Shown here: positions 56,040 to 62,345 of the stretch, one piece after another | How the letters are laid out: each line of letters opens with the position of its first letter | Position numbering within the stretch: position 1 is the stretch's first letter | Source: an uncultured Altererythrobacter sp. | GTDB taxonomy: Bacteria; Pseudomonadota; Alphaproteobacteria; Sphingomonadales; Sphingomonadaceae | NCBI GenBank assembly: GCA_913056125.1 | Contig: CAJXNC010000006.1 | Location: forward strand, 62,001 to 126,000 | Length of the DNA stretch: 64,000 nt | Direction: 5' to 3' | Made by a program: the position numbers and the translations under genes | The notes under the pieces: generated by a model | Database searches by the model: none | What the model saw: the letters and a program-made list of their open reading frames with translations, nothing else | Told to the model about the DNA's origin: nothing

Positions 56040-57776
56040 TCAAGGAAGGTTCCCGGCTATGCGCGGCGGAGCAGCAGCTGCCCCCTCTCGCGGATGGTAG
56101 CTGTGGCACATGGCACATCCCGACGGGACCTCCGCTGTGAGCGAAGCTTCGCCCTCGTGACAGTCGCGGCAGGAAAGCATGGTCGGGAGCAGCAAATCCG
56201 TCGCCGAAGCCGAAGTCCCCGCCGCATGGCAGGATGCACAATCTTCCTGCACATGGGCGGCATGGTCGAACCAGCCATGGCTGAAGAAGCGCGCCGTCTG
56301 GGTGACGGGAGCCACTTCCAGCACGCCCTCCTCGGCAGTCCCGGGCAGGTGGCATTCGCCGCATAACCCATCCTCGTCGAGCGCGGTCGAGCGCAGCACG
56401 GCCGGGGTGACATTGGTGAAATTGCCGTAATAGAGCCCATCCTCGGCAAACTCTCCGGGACGGCGGCGTCCTGTTACCACCGCGCCGCGCGGGCTGCGGT
56501 CCGCCGCCAGAAGGTCGGCCTCGACCTGCTCGACATCGCCATGGCTGAGCGTACGGAAGGTCGTGCCGACACGGTCATAGACAAGGCTGTGGCAGACCTC
56601 GCAATTCTCTTCCATGCTAACCGGCAGGAAGCGCACGCCATCCGCCGTCGGCGTGTGGCAGCTCGAACATTCGAGCATTTCGCCATAGCCCGCATCTCCG
56701 CCGAGACGCCGCGCCATCTGCGTCACGCCGCTTTCGGGATCGAGATGCACGTCATGCGGGAAGCGCAAACCGTTCCAGTCAACCGGGTTGTTGGCCAGCG
56801 ACATGCGCACCGGATCGGCACCCTGTGCCGGGCGGACCAGCGCCTTGAACTCAGGGTGGATCTCTCCGAAATCGCGCGCATTGCCGAGTGCCGTATCGGT
56901 CAATCGGGCATCGAGCGTTTCGTGACAGTCGGAACAGAATTGCTGCGCAGTAGGCTCCATCCGGCCGGCGCCTTCATGCTCGGTATGGCAATCGGTGCAG
57001 GCGCCCGGTCCCGGCTTGCCGAAGGCATGGGCTACGCTCCACAGCAGGGCATCGCCGCCGCTCGGCTCAGGCATGCCCAGCGCCATGCGTTCGTCTGCGG
57101 CATGGTCTGCAATGCCCTCATGGCAGGTCAGGCAGGTTTCGTCGCGCACAGCCTCGAAGGGCTGCACATGGCAGGCCTCGCAATTGTCCTCCAGCCCGTG
57201 ATGGACCGAGGAAAGGGCGCCCGTGCTCCAACTGGCATCCATCATCACCGCGCCTTCGCCTTCAAGTTCGGGCTCGACCTCGGCGCGGGTCAAATGGGTG
57301 AAGATAGGGATGGCGAGGAAGGCCAGCAGGATGACGACCACACCGCTCCAGGCCATGACGCGCTTGCCGGGCAAGGTTTCGACCAGCGAGAAGCCGCGCA
57401 GGCGATCCTTGGCCTCGCCGGAATCAGGTTCCGCCTGTTTGACGGTAATGACCACGCAGCCATCGCCCTCGGTTGCGAAGCCGAGACGGTAGGAGCCGAC
57501 GCCGAGCTCCCCGCCCTTGGACGGATCGAGCGTGGCCGAAGAGGTGCTCCGGCCATCCAGCGTGAAGCCGAGCGAACCGGAAGCCTCGAGCCTCAGAGTG
57601 CCGCTACCCGTGGGCGTGATGCGGACATGCTCCTGCTCGACCGCCAGGTCCGGCAGGTGGATGGCGTTGGTGGAGGCGCGGCCGATCCCGATCTGCTCGG
57701 CAGAAACATCGCGCTCACGCACGATCTCGCGACCGGCGGCGGTGAAATCGATGGTACGTATCCGGAAGTCCATCAC
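56040..57776 (-). CDS. FHA domain - transmembrane - decaheme cytochrome c
   Basis: A 578-residue protein without signal peptide. The first ~112 residues form an FHA domain (IGIGRASTNAIHLPDLAVEQEHVRI; the usual Ser before the conserved His is Glu, VEQEH, so phosphothreonine binding may be changed). One membrane helix (~140-160) follows, then ~410 residues with ten CXXCH: CEACH, CLTCH, CTDCH, CSDCH, CSSCH, CEVCH, CGECH, CASCH, CRDCH, CAMCH. So FHA faces the cytoplasm and the hemes the periplasm. Four bases after the cytochrome b-like gene. Confidence 0.88.
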   Translation of the reverse strand: MMDFRIRTIDFTAAGREIVRERDVSAEQIGIGRASTNAIHLPDLAVEQEHVRITPTGSGTLRLEASGSLGFTLDGRSTSSATLDPSKGGELGVGSYRLGFATEGDGCVVITVKQAEPDSGEAKDRLRGFSLVETLPGKRVMAWSGVVVILLAFLAIPIFTHLTRAEVEPELEGEGAVMMDASWSTGALSSVHHGLEDNCEACHVQPFEAVRDETCLTCHEGIADHAADERMALGMPEPSGGDALLWSVAHAFGKPGPGACTDCHTEHEGAGRMEPTAQQFCSDCHETLDARLTDTALGNARDFGEIHPEFKALVRPAQGADPVRMSLANNPVDWNGLRFPHDVHLDPESGVTQMARRLGGDAGYGEMLECSSCHTPTADGVRFLPVSMEENCEVCHSLVYDRVGTTFRTLSHGDVEQVEADLLAADRSPRGAVVTGRRRPGEFAEDGLYYGNFTNVTPAVLRSTALDEDGLCGECHLPGTAEEGVLEVAPVTQTARFFSHGWFDHAAHVQEDCASCHAAGTSASATDLLLPTMLSCRDCHEGEASLTAEVPSGCAMCHSYHPREGAAAAPPRIAGNLP

Positions 57777-57780
57777 CGCC

Positions 57781-58644
57781 TCACCAATAGTAGAAAACGC
57801 TAACGATATGCGCGGTCAGCGCTGCAAGCAGCGCGATCGTGACCGGCACATGGATATAGAGCCAGACTTCCAGCATCGCCTTGATGCGCATATGCCGGCG
57901 GATCTGGTCCAGCTGCGCCTTGCGCTTGCGTAGCAGCGAGAGCACCTTTTCCTCGTCGGGATCGGTGCCGTTTTCGGGCATGCGTTCGAGCGCGCCCTGT
58001 GTCCGGCACGAGGGATATTTGCCCGACAGGCGCGCGCGCAGGCCGAAGGAGAAGGGATCCTGCTCGAGCGCGGCAATGACAAGGTCGGTATCCTGCCGGC
58101 CAAGCGGCTGTGCCGCCGTATCGAGCTGGCGATCGATCGCCGACAGCGCTTCCAGCATTTGCGCCTGCGTCATCTCGCGGCGATTGTTCGACAGTTTCAC
58201 CGGCAGGGTCGCGTAGACCGAAATACCGTAGATCCCAGACAGGATGACGATCATCATCAGCGTGTAGGCCAGCGTGTGCACGTTCCAGCCGAACTGGAAA
58301 CCGGTATGCAGCGTGGCGATCACGATCAGCGCAAGGCCGAGATAGACATGCGCGCTGGTCCAGGCCTTGAGCGACCACTTGCCCGCGGTCATCTTGCGCT
58401 TGCGGATGCCGAGCAATGCCAGCCAGACGATCAGCAACGCGCCGATGGTCCCGAGCGTATAGCCATACCAGCTGCCGCCATTGGGGCGCGGCGTCACGTC
58501 GATCAGCGCATAGGCTATGATCGCCACCAGGCTAATGACGGTCGCGATCTTCAACCAGCGCATGCGCTTGTGCGCGAGGAAGCCTTCGTGATCGCTCTGC
58601 CTTTCGCGACGGCCGGTATCTTCTTCGGCGACGCTTGCCATCAA
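57781..58644 (-). CDS. Diheme cytochrome b-like membrane protein
   Basis: A 287-residue protein with five membrane helices (~32-50, ~62-80, ~97-113, ~123-145, ~262-284). Two helices carry His pairs exactly 14 residues apart: H99/H113 (AHVYLGLALIVIATLH) and H265/H279 (IHVPVTIALLAALTAH), which is the usual ligation pattern for two stacked b hemes. A cytoplasmic loop of about 110 residues separates them. Resembles the membrane subunits of formate dehydrogenase/ferric-reductase-like cytochromes, but no family is claimed. It overlaps the oxidoreductase gene by four bases, and should pass electrons between it and the periplasmic decaheme. Confidence 0.78.
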   Translation of the reverse strand: MMASVAEEDTGRRERQSDHEGFLAHKRMRWLKIATVISLVAIIAYALIDVTPRPNGGSWYGYTLGTIGALLIVWLALLGIRKRKMTAGKWSLKAWTSAHVYLGLALIVIATLHTGFQFGWNVHTLAYTLMMIVILSGIYGISVYATLPVKLSNNRREMTQAQMLEALSAIDRQLDTAAQPLGRQDTDLVIAALEQDPFSFGLRARLSGKYPSCRTQGALERMPENGTDPDEEKVLSLLRKRKAQLDQIRRHMRIKAMLEVWLYIHVPVTIALLAALTAHIVSVFYYW

Positions 58645-61112
58645 TCGAGCCCCCCTTCCTGCGTGACGGAGAGGAATTTCTCCGGCGCCACACGAATGGC
58701 CGCACCGGTGGGGCAGGCCCGCACGCAGGCGGGGCCACCTTCAATGCCCGAACACATGTCGCACTTGATCGCCAGCTTGGCGCTTTCGATGCCCTGCTCC
58801 TCGGCCTTCTTCTTGCGCCACGAATAGCTGGCCTCGCCCGGGCCCGGCCCTGAACCGAAGAACAGCCATGACAACAGGCCCGGTTTCTCCGGCGGCTTGG
58901 CGTCCATGCGGATCACGCCATAAGGACAGTTACGCTGGCAATTGCCGCAGCCGATGCAGGTCTCGTTGATGACCACCTCGCCGTCAGGGCCACGCTGAAT
59001 CGCGTTTGGCGGACAATCGGCCATGCAATGCGGGTGCTCGCAATGGCGGCAGGATGTCGGAACGTGGAGGTGCGCATAGGTGCGCCCGGCCTCGCGATCG
59101 AGCCGAGAAAGCCCTTCATGGCTGTCGGCGCAGGCTTTCTCGCAATTGTCGCAGCCGACGCACAGCGTCTCGTCGATCAGCAGCACGTCGGTTGCTTCGC
59201 CAAGCCCGTTATCGACGAGGAATTGCGCGGTTTCCGAATAAAGGTCCGCAGCAGAGCCGAAACTATCCTTGCGCGCCTCGACGAAAGCGGTGATTTCGCG
59301 GCGGCCCGCCATGTCCTCCAGCGCCCGTTCGCGCAGCTTCGGCTTGGCTTCGAGCAGGGCGTTGAATGCCTCGCCCGGGAAACGCACGACTTCGGACTTG
59401 ATCGCAGCCTTCACGCTGGCGGTACGCTTGGACCCATCGATCACCGCCATTTCGCCGAAATAGGAACCGGCAGGCAGGTAGGAGAGGAAGACCGGCTTGC
59501 CGCCGATATCCTTCTCCACGATCATCGATCCGCGGCGAATGACGAAGAAGTCCTTGTCTTCCGCACCTTCTTGGACGACGACCTGGCCAGCGCGCACGTC
59601 CTGTACTTCAGCGGCTCCGACCAAGGATGCCACGTCCTGGGGCGTCAGGCCCGAACCGAACATCTGCAGCAATTGCCGTTCGATCGAGATGCGGTTCACC
59701 ACATCGCCCGCACTGGGCACGGTTGCGATCAGCTTGAGCGCGGCCGTGCGCGACAATTCGACCACTACCAGCGGCTCTGCCGCGCGGATCGTGGCACCGC
59801 GGCGGCGCCCCGAAATCAGGCCGACTTCGCCAAAAATCGAGCCTTCACCGATCGGCACGGTGACCGATGGGTCCTCGGGATTGACCTCGACCGCCACCGA
59901 GCCCTGGGCAATGGCGAACATGGAGGACCCCGGTTCGTTGCGGGTGAAGACCACCTCGCCCGGGGCGAAAAACCGAACGTTTGAATCGAGCAGGAGCTCG
60001 CGCAATTGCAGCGGCGAGACTTCCTTGAAAATCTGCACATTGTTGCCGATCACTTCGAGCCAGCCCTCAACCGAGCGGCCGCCGGGAAGTCCCGCAAATT
60101 TCTCTTCGAGGATGGGCTGGTCGGCAGGCTTGAGCTCGGTATTCCCGTTCAGGAATTCGATCACGTCATAGCCCTGGTTCATGCAGTGCTTGATGAGCGG
60201 GTAGCCAGCCAGAGCGCCGATCACATGGATGCCGTTCTTGGTCGTCTCGAAAGTCGGCGTCAGCGAAGGAAAGGCATCGGGCGCATCGCTCGCAAAGCCG
60301 ACTCCGGCTCCTTCGACGAAGGCGCGCGGCGGCTTGGAGCCCATGCGGGCAATGATCCGGTCGCAACGAATCACCTGTTCGCCATCGCGCGTGTCGAGAA
60401 CCAGCTCTCCGGGGCGCACCTCATGCGGGCTTGTCTCGCGCATGACGGAGATGCGGCCATCGGCCTCCGCCTCCTCCAGCAGCTTGACATTGGCTCCCTT
60501 CGCACGGGCAAAATCGGCACGGCGATTGAGGATCGTTACATGGTTTCGCTGGGCCGCATCGGCGGCCAGGCCGAGGGCATTTTCGATGCCTGCATCGCCC
60601 GATCCGATGACCGTGATATGCTCGTCGAAATACTCGCTCGGATCGTCCAGCTGGTACTGGATTTTCGGCAGCTCGCTTTCCAGTTCGACGCCCGGAATCC
60701 GCAGCAGGTTCGGATTGCCCTGCGTGCCGATAGCGAGCACGACATTGTCCGCCTTGAGCGGAGCCGACCCTTTGATTTCAAGGGTGAAATCGCCCTTTTC
60801 ACCGGTGATCGCCACGACCTCCGACTTGTACAGGACATTGACCTTCTGCTCCTCGATCTGGCGATCCCAGATGCCGAGAATTGTCTCCCGGCTGCCGGCG
60901 TCGAAATCGAGGTCGGAACGCAGCACCAGATTGTTGGGCGTAGCCATCACGTGCTTGCCCTTCTGGTACTTGAAAATCGTGTCGGAGAGGTGGTCCGTCT
61001 TCTCGATCAGGACATGGGTCATGCCGAGGTGAGCGGCATGGGCCGCGGCGCTCAGCCCAGCTGGCCCGGAACCCACAATAGCCACTGATACCCGGTCTGG
61101 ACCTGACGCCAT
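58641..61112 (-). CDS. FAD/NAD(P) oxidoreductase with two cNMP-binding domains and a 4x[4Fe-4S] ferredoxin
   Basis: An 823-residue cytoplasmic protein (no signal or membrane segment). ~1-340: FAD/NAD(P) disulfide-oxidoreductase-like fold with GSGPAGLS and VIGSGDAGIE; no CXXC pair, so not a thioredoxin reductase. ~365-480 and ~507-620: two cyclic-nucleotide-binding domains, each with FGE and a late Arg (IFGEVGL..RGAT; YFGEMAV..RTAS), the phosphate/ribose-contacting residues. ~649-800: ferredoxin with four Cys quartets (CVGCDNCEKAC, CRHCEHPHCMADC, CIGCGNCQRNC, CDMC..CVRAC). First gene of its operon. Likely the cytoplasmic electron entry or exit, gated by cyclic nucleotide (inference). Confidence 0.9.
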   Translation of the reverse strand: MASGPDRVSVAIVGSGPAGLSAAAHAAHLGMTHVLIEKTDHLSDTIFKYQKGKHVMATPNNLVLRSDLDFDAGSRETILGIWDRQIEEQKVNVLYKSEVVAITGEKGDFTLEIKGSAPLKADNVVLAIGTQGNPNLLRIPGVELESELPKIQYQLDDPSEYFDEHITVIGSGDAGIENALGLAADAAQRNHVTILNRRADFARAKGANVKLLEEAEADGRISVMRETSPHEVRPGELVLDTRDGEQVIRCDRIIARMGSKPPRAFVEGAGVGFASDAPDAFPSLTPTFETTKNGIHVIGALAGYPLIKHCMNQGYDVIEFLNGNTELKPADQPILEEKFAGLPGGRSVEGWLEVIGNNVQIFKEVSPLQLRELLLDSNVRFFAPGEVVFTRNEPGSSMFAIAQGSVAVEVNPEDPSVTVPIGEGSIFGEVGLISGRRRGATIRAAEPLVVVELSRTAALKLIATVPSAGDVVNRISIERQLLQMFGSGLTPQDVASLVGAAEVQDVRAGQVVVQEGAEDKDFFVIRRGSMIVEKDIGGKPVFLSYLPAGSYFGEMAVIDGSKRTASVKAAIKSEVVRFPGEAFNALLEAKPKLRERALEDMAGRREITAFVEARKDSFGSAADLYSETAQFLVDNGLGEATDVLLIDETLCVGCDNCEKACADSHEGLSRLDREAGRTYAHLHVPTSCRHCEHPHCMADCPPNAIQRGPDGEVVINETCIGCGNCQRNCPYGVIRMDAKPPEKPGLLSWLFFGSGPGPGEASYSWRKKKAEEQGIESAKLAIKCDMCSGIEGGPACVRACPTGAAIRVAPEKFLSVTQEGGLD

Positions 61113-61141
61113 TACCGTCCCCCCAAGAACGCTTATGCCCT

Positions 61142-61184
61142 AAAGCACCTGCATTGAAAACACGCAGAAGCAGTGCTTTTCAAT
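61142..61184. promoter_or_regulatory. Overlapping dyads in the divergent promoter region
   Basis: TTGAAAA (61154) and TTTTCAA (61177) form one inverted pair; AAAGCAC..TGC (61142) and GCA..GTGCTTT (61171) form an overlapping second. They lie between the oxidoreductase and CcmI-like genes, where both promoters should be. Confidence 0.5.
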
Positions 61185-61230
61185 AGGCCAGAGCATCAAG
61201 GTGCAAGTCAAATCGGGGATTCCATTGAAC

Positions 61231-62142
61231 ATGAATGAGACACCAATGTGGCGCAGGCCGGCACTATTCATCGTGCTGGCGCTGGTCGTGCTTGCCGGGG
61301 CGATCGGCTGGCGGATTCAGTCGGACGAAGACCTGCAGGACGAGGCTCCATTGGTCTCGGATACGGAGCCCGATACGCCTCCATCGCTCGACGAATTGCG
61401 TGCCGCGGCGGAAGCCTCGCCGAACGATGCCCTTGCCTGGCAACAGCTGGCCTTCAGCTATTTCTCGCAGAACATGTTTGCCGAAGCCGCCGAAGCCTAT
61501 GAACGCGCCACCGACGCGGAGCCGCAAACGGCAGTGCTGTGGTCCTCGCTCGGCGAGGCGCGCGTGATGGCGAGCCAGGACGAGCCCTTGCCCGAACACG
61601 CTCTCAATGCCTTCCGCCGCGCGATCGAACTCGATGCCTCGGACCCGCGGGCGCGCTATTTCCTGGCGGTCGAGAAGGATCTCGCCGAAGATCATGAAGG
61701 CGCGATTACCGACTGGCTGGCCCTGCTCGCAGACACGCCGCCCGGCGCCCCTTGGGAGACCGACCTGGTCCGCACGATCCAGCAAGTCGGGCAGCTTCAC
61801 GGCATCGCAACCGAAGAGCGGATTGCGCGCGCCAGCGCGACACGAGACATCCTGCCAAGCTCCGCCATATCGGGCATCCCGGGTCCAACACAGGAACAGA
61901 TGGCGGCGGCGGCCACGCTCAGCCCGGTCGAACAGCAGGACATGGCCGAAGCCATGGTGGAGCGACTGGCAAGCCGCCTCGAAAGCGATCCCGGTGATGT
62001 CGAGGGATGGATCATGCTGATGCGCAGCTATGCCACACTGGGTCGCCGCGCCGATGCACAGGATGCCTATCGCCGCGCTGTCAACGCCAATCCGCAAGCC
62101 TCCGAAACCCTGCTGCAGGCGGCCGAAACCTTCGGACTTTAG
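61231..62142 (+). CDS. CcmI/CycH-like TPR protein (c-type cytochrome maturation)
   Basis: A 303-residue protein with one N-terminal membrane helix (~11-28, ALFIVLALVVLAGAIGW) and periplasmic TPRs (~50-300). The pattern ALAWQQLAFSYFSQNMFAEAAEAYERA, then the segment around DPRARYFLAVEKDLAEDHEGAI and WLALLADTPPGAPWE, is what I associate with the CcmI/CycH C-terminal half, which binds apocytochrome c. Full CcmI has two helices; this has one. Start ATG 61231 chosen; the frame begins 30 bases earlier with GTG. Divergent from the oxidoreductase operon. Confidence 0.65.
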   Translation: MNETPMWRRPALFIVLALVVLAGAIGWRIQSDEDLQDEAPLVSDTEPDTPPSLDELRAAAEASPNDALAWQQLAFSYFSQNMFAEAAEAYERATDAEPQTAVLWSSLGEARVMASQDEPLPEHALNAFRRAIELDASDPRARYFLAVEKDLAEDHEGAITDWLALLADTPPGAPWETDLVRTIQQVGQLHGIATEERIARASATRDILPSSAISGIPGPTQEQMAAAATLSPVEQQDMAEAMVERLASRLESDPGDVEGWIMLMRSYATLGRRADAQDAYRRAVNANPQASETLLQAAETFGL

Positions 62143-62226
62143 GCTCGCGCCAGCATTTTGCTGCACTGCCAAAAATGGGTCGTTGCGCGGGCGTACTTAT
62201 CCCGTCATAAATGCAGGCAAAGGGGT

Positions 62227-62341
62227 CGCACGGTCAGCGTGCGAAAAATTGGCGAACGGAGGCCCATCGGGCCTCGTCTGCCGTTGCTTGCACGCCTCCG
62301 CCCGCTTTGGGCGCGTATGGGCCGTTGAGGGGGAATTCCCC
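62227..62341 (+). other. Structured leader of the two-partner-secretion transporter gene
   Basis: Three perfect hairpins: CGCACG/CGTGCG (62227-62243), GAGGCCC/GGGCCTC (62259-62275) and CGCCC/GGGCG (about 62298-62313), then the 12-base palindrome GGGGAATTCCCC (62330-62341) which contains the likely ribosome-binding site. No known riboswitch is recognised. Confidence 0.45.
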
Positions 62342-62345
62342 GTCG

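Noticed and set aside
42152-61112. Naming the locus MtrCAB or PioAB
   Set aside because: The decaheme-barrel pairing is similar, but no sequence similarity to MtrA/MtrB/MtrC is visible and the cytoplasmic partners differ. Naming would overstate it.
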